From Haliclystus octoradiatus (lineage: Eukaryota; Cnidaria; Staurozoa; Stauromedusae; Haliclystidae), in assembly GCA_916610825.1 (NCBI GenBank), contig OU744449.1, forward strand, positions 3,794,001 to 3,858,000: a stretch of DNA of 64,000 nt, read 5' to 3'. Positions within the stretch are counted from its first letter, which is position 1; every line of letters starts with the position of its first letter. The notes beneath the pieces are model-generated. The model did not search any database, was not told the origin of the DNA, and was given only the letters and a program-made list of their open reading frames with translations. The position numbers and the translations under genes are program-made. Below are positions 38,901 through 53,900 of this stretch, in pieces.

Positions 38901-41900
38901 CGTCATAAACGTCACTGACGGGTTTGCGACTAAAAACTTGGTAAATGGTCTTTGTTCTTTCTCTAAATTTAAAAGAAATATTATTATAGCCATGAAGCAC
39001 AGCAGTAAAACTCCGTTCATATTCAACCTTGCCTAATATACATATACTCAAAAAATTAACAAAAACTTGCTCCTTCTATACAAATAACTGAACTACCTAG
39101 ATTGCTATCCTTCCGGATAATGTCCTGACCTACCGGTTTGACAACATTTGGACATGTGAACTGCAATCCCATACAAATTATATATCAAAGGCTACCGCAG
39201 CTTAACTAATAAATTCATGATCTTACATCATTTTTGGAGCAAATTAAACTTCATTTTTGCTTCTAATTATAATTGGGATATATCGGGATGCATCAAAGAC
39301 ACTAAGAAGTCACCAAGTGTCTGCTATTTCAAATGAGGATAATCGATATCGGACCGCTAAGACTAATTAATTAAACGATTTATGCCGTCCGACTTTCAAT
39401 TGAAAGTTTGAAACAAGGCGCTTACCTAAGACCAGCGTCTTCGTAATGCGGATGGTTAACAATTGGTCGACCGGTTGTCAGCTTAACCGTTGCCATGGTT
39501 GGCATTGAACCAGCGAACACAGCATCTACGGATAATATAAAAACCGTCATTATATGGTTTAATTTAATAGTTTCCTGCAGCCAGATATACATATCAATTT
39601 TTAACGTAGATCATTAGATGGAAGTTTTATAAGTACTGCGATAATGATTGAGGCTTAGTGCCTAACATGTCGACTTTTTTAATTGCGCTAGCTTTTTGGA
39701 ATGAAGGATTTCAGGATATCTATTCTTGTTGCCTCATGGCTAATATGACGTGATCAATGATTATAAGGATTCGAAAACGAATTGTATAGTACTCCGCATG
39801 AAATGCAAAAAATGTATTATTTCCCGGCATTTTGCATGAAAAATGCCATTTTGGCGCTTTACAGCAGGGGTCCGGGCACCTCACCGCGGGAATATTTCTG
39901 GTTTTCACAGCTTGAAACCGAAAATTTTACAGCAGAATTCCAAAATTGAAAATTTGACAAAAATTGCCAGCATGATGCCAAAATGATAACCTAAAATAAT
40001 GGCACATCCCCGCATAGCGCATATAGGCCCTATATGGAAAAAGTACTCCCCCGGTTTCTTTTTGCTTTCTAAATACCTTTGTTTGTGTTAGCATTGATCC
40101 ATTCCATAAGTTGTTCCATTGCAGTATTGGAATATTCACCTTTGACATTCTGAAACAAAAATACGTCATCATCATTGACAAGGAAATGTGCAGAAATAAC
40201 TAGAGCTTTGAATCAAGGCAGAGACGCAAAATTAAAGCGGCGGCGCAGGCAGATACAAACGTCATTTTTCATATTTTGAGCTTCAAATCCCAGGCTACTA
40301 CAGAAAGGACAGAGAGTAAGCTTCCCCCGTGGCTCTGGCACCATTGCTGATCCAAGCATAAGTCTGCGTTTTCAAATAAAAAATCTTGAAAATTCGTATA
40401 TGAACAACTTAAATCATTTCATAATAAGAAATTTGGTAGAACATACATATAAATAGAACTACACATGTGACTTAAATTGAAATTATAACATTTTCCAAGC
40501 AAGAGCATAATGACTCTATAGGTAAAGAAATACAGTAAAATTCGGCAATAACGGTTTCCGACTTGAACGGTATTCTGTTAATAACAGTAAGCCAAATATC
40601 TCAAACCCAGTAAATTACAGTCAAACTTTGCAAAATATTTACAACGGATTATGCGAAAACCGGTAAACTAGTTTTTTCATGTAGCATACTGTTATTACCG
40701 GATTCAACTGTATCAATCTTTTATACTTACAAATTGCTGTTTAAGATTTGCAAAACCTTGTACAGACATGAGTGCAAGTATCAGTACAACAATTGCATAG
40801 TGTTGAGACTTTTTCCCAATGAATCCAAATAACTGAAAAAAAAATCATCTTGTCTAAATTTAGAACTTAAAACTAAATAAAGTAGTGTAAGTATTATAAA
40901 TTGATTACAGAATTTAAAGCATGCCAATTTTGTTCAGACATTAAAGAAAATGTTGAAAATAGACTAACAATAATATCACGATACTATATGGCAAAGTTGA
41001 ATAATTCGTAACGGGTCCAATCTAAACTTCTCAAACTGTTTCAATATTTATAAATCACTGATAAATTCGGATGCAGCCAACACAGTTTGTCTATATTATG
41101 TCTTGACAAGTGACAAGAATGACGTCGCCAATTGCTCAAATGAAACACTGGTAAGTGGAGTAGGTCTTCGGGATAAAAAGAAAATATCTTTGAATCGGAG
41201 AGCGTAGGGGTATACCAGAATTATCGTAGGGAAATCGAAATCCTTGAATTCTAAATGATGACAATTGGTCGCGAACCATCGTGACTACTCCCGATATTTT
41301 CGAACCGAAATGGAAATCAGTTTTTTAATTGCCTATATGTAGCAATTAACAAGCCACTCCCAAACAGTTTCAAGATTACCCGGCACGTGGATATATTAAA
41401 AATAAAAAAAATGTTATGTAGCATATATAGCTACCAAGAGATCATATAGATGATTACCTGTCGAGAAGCAATCATTGATGCCATAATACAAACAGATGGA
41501 GAACCGAATAATTTCAATCGCATAATAATAAGACTCATCATGATAAATGCAATCGCTTGAAGTAGCATGAAAAATTGCTGAAACAAATAAGAAAAATAAA
41601 GAAATTTAGAAGTTTTTTTTTTTTTTTTTTTCACTTCATTTCAATTCATATGTAGTTATGAAATTAGGCTAATAATGGCTTCGAAAAGCACCTACATAAA
41701 ATCTTTTTAAAAACATTTACAAAATTTGCTTAGATCTACCTCTTTTAAACGACATTTAAATAGATTTAGAGACATTGAATTTACAACATTTTCTGGTAAT
41801 ACATTCCACATATTTACAACACGAAATGAAAAAAAATTACGTTTAAATTGGTACAATGAGTTTGGTGTTAAATGTTTAAGCTTTTTAGAGTGTCCGCGGG

Positions 41901-44900
41901 TGTTGTAAGGGTTGTTATCAATAATAAAAAATGTTTCAAATGGCATGTCGACAAGATTGTTCAATAGTTTGTAGCACATGCAAAGATCAAATTTATCAAG
42001 TTGATTATGATGAATCTGTGGTTGATATCATCCACCTTACTGTAAAGGAGCCTGTATATCTCGTATATTCTATTGTAATTCTAAGAGACTGGCATTCTTG
42101 ATATACAAAGTGCATGGGTTAATATCCTTCTTATTATGCCCATAAGTCAAATATTTTGAAATGAAGAATAACGACAACAGAAAATTTTGAGAATTGCAAC
42201 GTTTCGAAAAATCAAAATCATATAGATAATTTAAAGATAAAAGATTAAAGGTAATCCAAATATATCAAAACTTTGCAATTTTCAGAGTTTTCTCTTGTCG
42301 CTATCCTTCAATTTAAAATGTTTTACTAAGAAATTACTAATAAAGTCAAGTATTATGATATTAATAAGGATATCTGAATCATGAGTCAGTCAGTGTTAAT
42401 AGTAATTTTAATAAATTTGTAGGAAAAGCCTGAATAATTGTTGTATATCAGTAAATGCGAATTAAATATAGATCAACTCACTGCTGTGTGTGGTTTTGTT
42501 GGACTAAAGAGAAAATAACAACATCACAAAATTATTTTAAAGACAATCGTAAGAGAATTAGCAATTGGAAAATCTGATTTGGTACATACAGTAGTAATAA
42601 TTCACAATTTTTGTTGGTCTATCCTTTAAACCGATATATCTACTCGATTAGTTGGTTGGTTCATTGACTGTTTTTTGAAGCAAGCCACGCAAGTGAATAA
42701 ACCAAATGCGAAAAAGGTAAACGCCTTTACTATTACACTATATGGTCTTTACGTCTTAAATTAGGAGGGTTAGTTCAGATGGCAGAGCAACCGAACTTCA
42801 TATCTGATCATATCTGGTCGACTGTGGTTCAAATCCCCTGAAAGTAAATTCAGCCTTGAATTTATCTAAAACAACAAATGAATATCATCTGAAACTGATC
42901 TGCAGTGTCGAAGCTGAGATCAGTAAAGAGCATCTATAACCATTGATCTTAGCGAAGGAGCCACTCCTCTAGAAGTCGGACGGGTGCCTTCTGTAGGCGA
43001 TACCGTCTTACTACTACGTCTTCACGTATTGCTTGCATAATATCTTATCATATTTTAAGGATCAGAAAATCTATCGTGCACAACCAGGGAAATTATCTCT
43101 GAAACCATACGTGTGCATAGAAACTCATATCTATCGATTTTGATATGGTATACTGGGGGATTATACAGCATTCTGTCTCGGGCGTACGAATCACGGTCAG
43201 CCAAAACAGGTAGTTGCTGAATATGCGGCAATATCCTAACATATTAAAGGGTACCATTTTTAAAATTGAAAAATAAAATTCAGGCTATTCTTTGTTATAA
43301 ACTTTTTTGAGGTAAACTTTTTATTTTTACTCAATTTATCTCTTTTTTGTCGGTTTTTTTTTGCTCAAACTTTTTCTCTGCATTAGGGGCAATAGGTCCT
43401 AAAGTTGTAAAAACGATTTGGTTTTTATTTTTGATTTTTAAAATTGAAAAATAAAATTCAGGGTATTCTTTGTCATAAACTTTTTTGAGGTAAACTTTTT
43501 ACTTTTACTCAATTTATCTCTTTTTTATCGATTTTTTTTGCTCAAACTTTTTCTCTGCATTAGGGGCAATAGGTCCTAAAGTTGTAAAAACGATTTGGTT
43601 TTTATTTTTGATTTTTAAAATTGAAAAATAAAATTCAGGGTATTCTTTGTCATAAACTTTTTTGAGGTAAACTTTTTACTTTTACTCAATTTATCTCTTT
43701 TTTATCGATTTTTTTTGCTCAAACTTTTTCTCTGCATTAGGGGCAATAGGTCCTAAAGTTGTAAAAACGATTTGGTTTTTATTTTTCATTTTTAAAATTG
43801 AAAAATAAAATTCAGGGTATTCTTTGTCATAAACTTTTTTGAGGTAAACTTTTTATTTTTACTCAATTTATCTCTTTTTTGTCGATTTTTTTTGCTCAAA
43901 CTTTTTCTCTGCAATAGGGGCAATAGGTCCTAAAGTTGTAAAACGATTTGGTTTTTATTTTTCATGATCTAAAATTTCTTATGGTCATTTTGCCTAAGTT
44001 CTATTTGAGCATCTCCGTCGAAGCGCAGTGGAGGTGACCCCGGGTTTATTAGATGAATCTCTTTGGTTTTAAAACTGATAGAAAATGAGAAAATCAACAT
44101 TTCCGATTAACTCCGATTAATTCCGATTAACTCCGATTAACATGGCTAACTAACTTCCGATTAGTCCTGGTGCAGCATATTCAAGTTCAAACCACCAAGC
44201 TCAACGATATCAAAACAATAACGTATCCTGCTCACCAGTATTCCTTTTGAGTTTCATCGTTAGTTTCATTCTCCTCTTGTTGCTGATTTGTATAACTTTC
44301 ATATTCATTTGATAAAATCTAGACACAGAAACAAGGTTAGTACTGTAGTAATATTAGAGAAACTAGTTAAATAGTGACCAAATATTCTAAAAATATGAAA
44401 TTTTTACAGGAAAATTCAAATTTTCCGAGAATTGCCACAGTGAAGCTATTCAGATATGAAAAACTGTGCTCACTCATAAAAGTGTCACGTCCCCATACGG
44501 GGTTATCATTTGGAGCTACCCCCATATGTTTTCCCGGCAATTGTTCTACAGATGGTAGTTTTTGAAAGTCTTTTATGCAAATTATATGATAGGGGTGGAT
44601 TCCGTAAATGTGACATTGCTTCATTGAAATGTAAACAGGGCATTTTATCGTCAGCCATATAATTGGTGTTCCTTAATTAGCAATACCTCCTTGTTCCTAG
44701 GTCTTTGTAAGATGACAAATTAAATGTTGTACAACACGAAAATATCCATCCATGAACTAGAAGTCATGAACATTTTCGTTGTTGTACGGAAGTCGTAGAG
44801 TTTATACAAGGTCAATGCCTCTGAAGCATTTATTTAAAAGGAAGCGCAGGCGCAGTAGGCTACAATGCAGCGCTTTTTGACATAATTATTGTACCGCAGA

Positions 44901-47900
44901 TATCAAATCACTTTCAACGAATGTATCACGGCAAATAGAAAATAAAAAACAATCAATTATGAATATATGCATTTTGAAATTATGACGATTACATATGAAA
45001 TAATTGGATGGGACTGGAATATATAATTGGGAATTAAAATTAATATGATGTTTCAATCTTTTCTTTAAATTCTCGAGGGACAAAGAACAATATCATAAAC
45101 AATAAACATTATACAATTATACACAACAAAAGAAATATTTTCGATATTTTCTCCAACAAAATAAAATATGTATTAGCGATTAAAAAATTGCAAATAAAAG
45201 GCAGCCACATAAATTAATTTAAATTATAAATTAAAAAGGTATTTGGTGAGATATGTTAAGAACAATGTCATAAACAATAAACATTATACAATTATACACA
45301 ACAAAAGAAATACTTTCGATATTTTCTCCAACAAAATAAAATATGTATTAGCGATTAAAAAATTGCAAATAAAAGGCAGCCACATAATTAATTTAAATTA
45401 TAAGTTAAAAATGTATTTGGTGAGATATGTTTAATGTCACACTCAGACATTCTACAATAACATCTCAAGAAACCAAAACTTTTTTGTAGTCCACAAATAA
45501 ACAATAACATCTATCATGGATTGCTATTATGTTATGATAAAATGAACAGGGACGAACCCTTGATAAAAGTATTCGGCAAGATGGTTAAACCTCACCACTT
45601 TTGTCTCATAATATCAACAATAATAACTCTAGATATAAAATTGTAATATGTAAAGACTTCCTTCGCTAAAGCTCACACTCCAAACAATGAAAACGACAGC
45701 CCGATGCTTTTTGATTTTTTTACATTACTCAGCATACTGTGAAGAAAGCATGGTCAAAAAACTTCACATCATTGCTGAGCTCGTTGAAGACAAGATACAT
45801 CTTCGGAATAATTATGTTAGGGTTAGTCATAATTGCTTATCGTATCACATGGTTGAAGTACGAGATACAACGATGGAAAGAACTTTCAGGACAAATTCAG
45901 ACTTGTTCAATGTGTTCAAAAGAAAACAATTTCAATATGTCCCTTATGATTGGCTGTTTGAAAATCTATATCCAATCAATGATTAGATTAGCGACACTTC
46001 CGTTTAGAAAAAGGCGGCAAATATAAGAAAACAACACGTGGAAAACACTTGATCACAGAACATATAGATGAATGCCTTGAAAGAATGTAATAATAATAAC
46101 TTATTAATAATAGTGTACCAAATTTAATATCATAGCAAACTAACCTTGAAAATCAATGTTCCAGTCACGACAGCAGCGCATGGTAAAGCCAACGTTTTTG
46201 ATAATTTAATTGGTGTCTAAGATAAACATAAACAGACTGAAGAATACCAACGATGAAAATTTTTACAAAACCCAATTATAAGACTCCCATTTAAATTATC
46301 ATAAAACCACATACAGTTCTCTCAATTTGATAGTTGACATTGCTTTACCAAAAACACTTCTTCAATCTTCAATTCACGGAGAAACTACGATCATATAAGT
46401 TGTTAACACTTTGTAAAGTGAAATACACGATTTTTTTTAATAAGAAACCAAGCAAAGGCTGTACATAGAACTAAAAATTTCTTAAATTTCATAGGAGTTT
46501 AGTACCAAAAGTTTCTTCAAAGTTTCTTAATATTCAAAGCTGTGCAAAAGCAAAAAATATAAAACATGAACATTGCCATTCAATAATAAATTAATAATAA
46601 TAATAATATTAAATTTGACACTTCCATACATTATAAATCAACTGCAATAAAATATAATACTGTAAAATACATACAGTATACAGGTATACAGGGAATTTCT
46701 CTTTAGAAGAAAAAAAATTGTTTCTTGCATAACTTAGAAGAAGTATTCTAAAATATCACGAAGGTTTTCTGCGATCTGATTGGTCGAAAGAGCGTGCATG
46801 AAATCCTAGGGTAAAACATGGCTCCGAAAACCGGGAAAAACCGCAAGCTTCAAAAAAGTTTGATCTGTGATAAAATACAGAATTTATAACTTTTTGATAA
46901 CAATCCAATAAATATCTCAATAATGGCTACGATTTACAAAACGACATTTAGCTCAAGATGTTTTTATTTATCGAAAAGCGTGGTAAATGAGTTATTGGTC
47001 GTGTAACCATAGTGTAACATGCAAAACAAAAACATAGAATGAAAGACAATTATAGGCTATGCTGTTTCAAGGTAAACCTAAAATTTAAATAACAATTACT
47101 GCATTAATTTGCTTAAGAACTATTGTACCACTTATATTACAGACGTTCTTGCATATGTCTTTCTTTATTCGACAAAATCTATCTTGTTGTGGGATTCTCT
47201 TCATGCCTGGTTTATGAATTGAAATTGAATTTTAAATTGTGAATTCATGAATTGAAAATTCGCCGCCGAATGAGATTCCGACATTTGTTTTATTTTAGAA
47301 AAGGGTTACCACATGCTTGCAAATGTTTGTATTCATATTTACTAAACATGAAAATGTTGGGAGACACTCGGGAAGCTAAAAATCACTCGCTCGGAGCTCG
47401 TGATTTTTAGCGCTTCACTCGTGTCTCCCAACATTTTCTCGTTTAGTAAATATGAATACAAACATGGCAAGTATGTGGTAACCCTTTACTATTACATGTT
47501 TCTTAAAACCTTTGAAGGCTTAGTACTGAGTTTCTTATAAATGGGTTTCTTAAAATGAAAAAACAGGCAGATGAATACACAGGGTGAATACTCAGTCATA
47601 TGATTCTTAGATAGTAGCCAACAATACATAAATGTAAATTTCACATCATGGATGTTAAACATTGATTCAGTACCGTATAAATATACAGTATGTACGTATA
47701 TGGCATATAATCATATCATATAATAATGTTTTAATTGGTAACCTTTAGTTTATCTACTTATTGATTAATCTTTCTGTATGGAATTGACACTTTATATATT
47801 TAAAATATAAAGTGTTCTTTATTGAGGGGAAGAGTATTTTCGTGACTATGTGAAGGGCTTATTCTGGGTATCGTGATTCGTGAAATCAGTTATCTCTCTC

Positions 47901-50900
47901 CATGAATTTATAAATTTTGCCAATGGGATTCGTGAAAGTGTTTATTTTTGTCTGTGATATGTGCCGAGCACCACCCTCTGTCGCCACATCTTTATTTGCC
48001 ATTCGAAATGACAAAATATATCGTGAATATATCGTGAAATCAGTTATCTCTCTCCATGAATTTATAAATTTTGCCAATGGGATTCGTGAAAGTGTTTATT
48101 TTTGTCAGTGATCTGTGCCGAGCACCACCCTCTGTCTTTATTTGCCATTCGAAATGACAAAATATATCGTGAATATATCGTGAATATATCGTGAATATAT
48201 CGTGAATATATCGTGAATATATCATATCACATTTGTGAATATATCATATCACATTTACCTCTAACGGTAGAAAATCGAATTCTGGTGCGCATGTGTATAA
48301 GAGTGTATGGAAATCTTTATAATCAGAAAACTTTGATTTTAAAATATCAAATATGTGCGCCTGGAACGATAAAGAAATATGTATTTCTAATCAAATCAAA
48401 ACAAAAACAGAAAGAAGGAAATTAAAAAAGAAACTGCTATGTAAAAAGCTGTTAATGAGGCTCTGATAGGGGCGGGAGGTATTATTTCCCCACCTCCTAG
48501 AGAAATGTCAGCGATCTCCCTTGCTCCCATTAGTTAGAAGTCTGATGCTCCATATTTTCCCCATACTTATTTCTGCCTCTTATACTTATTTTACATGGGG
48601 TTTCATATCATCATTAAGATGTATATTTTGTATAGTAACATCATTGTAGCCCTAATTGTTTTATTGAACAAATTTGACTTATTAGTCATCATGGTCGTAA
48701 CTACCTACTCCTTTCCGAGGGCGATATTGGATATTTGAAAATTTCCCGAAAATATCAGCAAGATAAAATCTTATTTGAGAAGCTTCAGTGTAGGTATCAG
48801 GCGTATAATTAATACGTACATGAAAAGTGATTTGATTGGGAGGATGATTTTAGGATTGGAAACATTTTCTTCTTTTATTATCCGATAAACGAGAAAATGA
48901 TTGTTCAATCCCGGAGTCATATAAAGGTAAGGGGATCCAGTTGTCGAGAGCATAGCGAGGAAACAAATGCCAGAAAAATAGAAATTTCCTCTAATTTGGC
49001 GTCATATCAAAATTATTCTTCATCTTGATATATATTTTGACGTGGATGTAAAGATGTAAATTTTTATGACATTTATTTTTGCATATTTTGGTTATTTTTG
49101 AGTTTTGTTATAGTGTAGTTTTATATTTCACATAGCTTAAATATTTTTATATGGTGCAACAATATTACAAGAAGAAAACTTTATTAAAAATGGCTGGAAT
49201 TATAAATATTGAAACATAATGATTTATGATGTTGAAAATTAATCAACAATTACTCACATCATCTTTAATATTGAATGATTTAGCAATGGCTAATTTTGAA
49301 CCAAATGTTACAACCAGAAATGTAACACCTTGTGAAATCTGCAAAATAGAATACATAAATGAGGTATTTAAAATCAAATTGATTGCAAAAATCACATAAT
49401 AACACACCTGACTCCTTATATTGAACGTATTAACAACAGCAATAGGAGGATTAGCTCAGATGGCAGAGCAACCGAATTTCAGATCGGATCATATCTGATC
49501 GACCGTGGTTCAAATCCCCCTAAGGTCAACTCAGCCTTGACTTTATCTGAAACATCAAATGAGTACCATCTGAGGATGGCGGATGGAATGGTCCAGAGGG
49601 AATTGCATTGTGAGTAGCTGCGGCGCATCGTTGCGCATTGACAATAAAGACCTATCTGCCATGAAATCTGTTGAAAATGATCTGCAGTGTCACGGCTGAG
49701 ATCAACAAAGAGCGTTTAAAATCATTGCTCTCAGCGAAAAAAGCCACTCATCTAGAAATAGAGGAGTGGTACGGGTGCCTTCGGTAGGGCGACAACGTCT
49801 ACATTACTTTATATTTTTTACTACAACTGCAATAGATATGACATTTGTTTATACAGTCAAACCTCTGATAACTGTCACCTATATAAAGCGGCCACCTGTC
49901 TATAGTGGTCACTCTTGCAATGTCTGAAATAGTATTTTCTATTGAATCAATCCTGCATATAGGGCCACCTGTCTATAGTGGTCAATTTATGTACCTCTCC
50001 TAGCTGGCTGTTATATACAGGTTTCACTGTATAGCTTTGTCTTTCTGTGTGGAATGGATGGCACAATAGTCAAAAGCTATTAAGAAATTGTCATTTTTGG
50101 AAAGAAGTATCGGCTCTTAAAGTTGACATACCCTTGCTAAATAGATCACCAGTTCATGAAAAGTTCAAAAAGTATATGACATTTTCTTAGATACTTTTGT
50201 CTGTCATACCCTTGTTAAAAAGATATTGAAAAGTTCATGGAAAATTTGGCAATTTCATGTTCATGAATTCATGAATTTTTTCTCACAGGGATCTTTTTTG
50301 ATTGATGTAAAAAAGTTTTCAATCAATAATAGTTTTGATCCAAATTTGAACTTACCCATATCAAAATCCTATTTGGAAGGTTTTCGTAAAAATGTTCTAA
50401 GTTGATAACAACCTAAAAGAAATAAAAAATTATTGTTGTAAGTTCTTGTTCAACATTTGATACATTAAGTCGGCTTTAACCTGTCTAGATTCTACTGTTT
50501 TGTAGCTGAAGGATCTGTAAGTGATGGTCTCTTCATCAATGTAATATTATTCCATGTCCTGTATTCTGATTCATAATTGATTGAAATTAATTGATATTTC
50601 TTTTACCGGTACAAATTGTTGTTCAAGAAGTGAATGTTTTTGAAATTAGTTGCAAGTCAAAATTGACCATGATTTCCGTTTCACTTATCGCAAATTGTTT
50701 AGCAAAGTCTTCAGTGACAGGTTGCAGTAAGGCAGGTAGTTCATTTATCCAAATTGCAATTAAGCGGGTTGCACTGTAGTCAATTTAGTACAATCGGTGG
50801 CGGTGTCTAATTCTCGACTACTGGTAACGAAAAAGAATATAAAAATGGATGAACCTCTGTTCCAATAGTGGCCATTTCAGATTTTCAGTTATACGTAAAA

Positions 50901-53900
50901 ACCATTATTCAATTGGATCAACCCTGTATACAGAGGACACCTGTCTATAGTGGTCATTTCAGTCATACATACAAATCATAGACATAAATCTATAGTAGTT
51001 GTTATAACTTTTGTGTTCAATAATTAAAATAAAAAATAAATTACCATAGATGCTATCATTGCCGATAGGAACAGCGAGCTAAAACAATAATGATAAAAAG
51101 CATTTGTTAAGGCAACCAATACAGCCAACAAGACAGTCGTCTAATAGATACCAGAAAGCTCAATAAATTCAAGAATTATCATTGCAAGATTGAAACAATA
51201 TTTTCTTTTCAATATTTATTTTATAGCAGTTGGGAATTGTTAGACAAAAACTTTACATTACGCAAACCCAGTGTGTGGACTTTCATGAAAACGCGGTTAT
51301 AATAGTTTATGAAAAATTTATAACATTCACGAAACTGGTATTCACAAGTGATACATTATTCAGTTGTAAATTAAGCGTAGCTGATTCCCCTGAGAAAAAA
51401 CTCACAAATAGGTTGTACCCCTGCGAAAAACAGTTCAGGAGCTCATGAACAGTTCATGAACTCCTGAACTGTTTCGCAGGGGTAGTTGCGGTTGTTATAC
51501 AGTGATAATTGTAGCCTTTATATACCTCAATAATAAAGTGTTTCCAAATTGCAGTACAAAATTCATCAAATGACTTGCCTGTGGGTAAAATTAATAACAT
51601 TGTTCAAGAAAACAAGTAATGATGGTATATAATTACATTATTCAGTGATGAAAAAGAAGTATATTTACCATCAAACCATATAAAATAATAAGAAACCGTT
51701 GACTATCAATAAATTTCAATATATACAATCCAAACAAAGCACAAGTCTAAAAGAAACAATAACAATAACAACATCAATATCATAAAATGTTCATCCAAAT
51801 GAGTAGAAAACACAACAGAGCCATTTATTTACAAAAGTTGGTACATGCAACTTTTGGGGCTTGAAAATTGCCATTTTGGTTCCATTGAAAACGAGGTTTT
51901 GCTTATGAACAAAAAGTTTTTTGAATTCATGATATTATTTTTGCTTGCTATGTTCAAAATCTGCGAGCCTGGGTTTGATGGGAAGAAAATGGCGTTCATA
52001 GAATTACATAATTATTTTTTAACAGGCAGAGAATAAATGCATTGAGTTCATGAACTGATTGTGATCAGTAAGAGTATTCTTAAAATGTTCGTAACAGCTG
52101 ATGGAAATGTTCATTAATGTGAAATGAACTGTTTTTGATAAACACAGTTCATGAACATGGGGCCATTTAAGATTCTTGAATTGTTTTGACAAGGGCACCG
52201 AACTACAAAGGCATCATTTCAACATTAGAAAGTACAAGGCTTTGTCGATTTTCTATCAGAATGCTTTCACAATATTTATTCAACTCAGCCTTGAATTTAT
52301 CTGAAACATCAAATGAGTACCATCTGAGGATGGCGGATGGAATGGTCCAGAGGGAATTGCATTGTGAGTAGCTGCGGTGCATTGTTGCGCATTGGCAATC
52401 AAGACTTATCTGCCATGAAATCTGTTGAAATTGATCTGCAGTGTCGCAGCTGCCCCTGCGAAAAAAAGTTCATGAGTTCATGAACGTGAAATTGCCCAAA
52501 AGTTCATGAACTGTCCATGAACTTTTGGGAAATTTCATGTTCATGAACCAGTTCATGAACCGGTTCATGACGTGTTCATGAACCGGTTCATGAAGTGTTC
52601 ATGAACTCTTTGTGACTGTTCATGAAGTTCATGAACAGTTCATGAACTCATGGATATTTTCCGCAGGGGTGAGATCAACAAAGAGTGTTTAAAATCATTG
52701 CTCTCAGCGAAAAAAGCCAGTCATCTAGAAATAGAGGAGTGGTACGGGTGCCTTTGGTAGGGCGACACCGTCTGTCTACATTAATTTACTTTTATCCATT
52801 AGATGTCCCAAATCATATCTAGTATATTAATGACAATGAACTATATCATTGAATTTTACTATTTTTCATTTACATACCTGTGTCAATAAGGCAAACTGAG
52901 CAAACTAAAACAAAACATTAAAATGTTTTTATATTAATAAATAATAATTCCAACATATAATGCAAGCTCCATATATATATATACGTACTGTACAGTACTT
53001 ATACAGTCAAACTTGCTTAATATCTCCCCTCTGGTACAGACGAATAGCGGGACATTAAGCGAGGTGGGATATTAGGCGAGGTAGGATTATGAGAGTTTGT
53101 ATGGGGAATTGAAAACTGAAATCAGTTTTATGTGGGGATATTAAGCAATGTGGGACATTAAACGAGGGGATATTAACCGAGTTCTACTGTAAATGCAAAA
53201 TCTGCATGTGTGTGTTTAGTTTTCTGCTATTTTCTCAGTTGGTTTTTAAATAAGAGATTTAAGTTATATATCTTTAGAATCTCTGCTATCCAGTCATGGG
53301 TTGGACATGCTTCAATTTTCAAAACAAAAGAAAATATAATTCTGTTCCAAGGTTGGTATTTGTTCATAGTCAACATCAATCTTTTCTGACTTTGATGAGC
53401 TAGTTCGTTGGAATTAAAATTCGATCACATGCTTTCCTTGACACGTGTTTCACTCAACCCTAGTTCGGTTAGGAACCCGTTAGGAAGTTACCATGTGATA
53501 CAACCCGTTTGTGTTTATTTACTAATGTGTAACAAAAGCCCTCTCCGACCAATAGCGCAGTGGCTACGAGACTACGTAACTCAAATGTCCTAGTTCGACT
53601 CCAGTTCAAAGAGTTCTTTACTTTAATATATTAATTTAATTCCATTTGTCAATAAACTGAAACGCTTGGAAGGGTAGCTACTGTAGGCCCTATACGCATG
53701 TGTTTCCAAGGAGTCATGTGATCCACAAAACAGTAGAGATAGGCGCTAATGGGATCTATGTTGACTATGAGCTAATGTCGGCCCTGTTTCAGCTGTATTA
53801 ATTGTATGGCTTTCAATTATCTCCATATCAAATTTAACAGTTGTTGATTGAATTTGAAGAACATATCAACTTAGTTGAAATATTGACCAATGTTGCTTAT

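Noticed and set aside
42763..42850. tRNA-looking sequence with A and B boxes
   Set aside because: The acceptor stem does not close and the sequence continues into the shared SINE body; the same holds at 49445.
43261..43970. CRISPR-like repeat array
   Set aside because: Units of ~177 bp are tandem without spacers, and the DNA is plainly eukaryotic.
45687..46026. Nested plus-strand gene in a DPY19L intron
   Set aside because: Only a hydrophobic helix supports it; two overlapping frames are equally open and no splice or family evidence exists.
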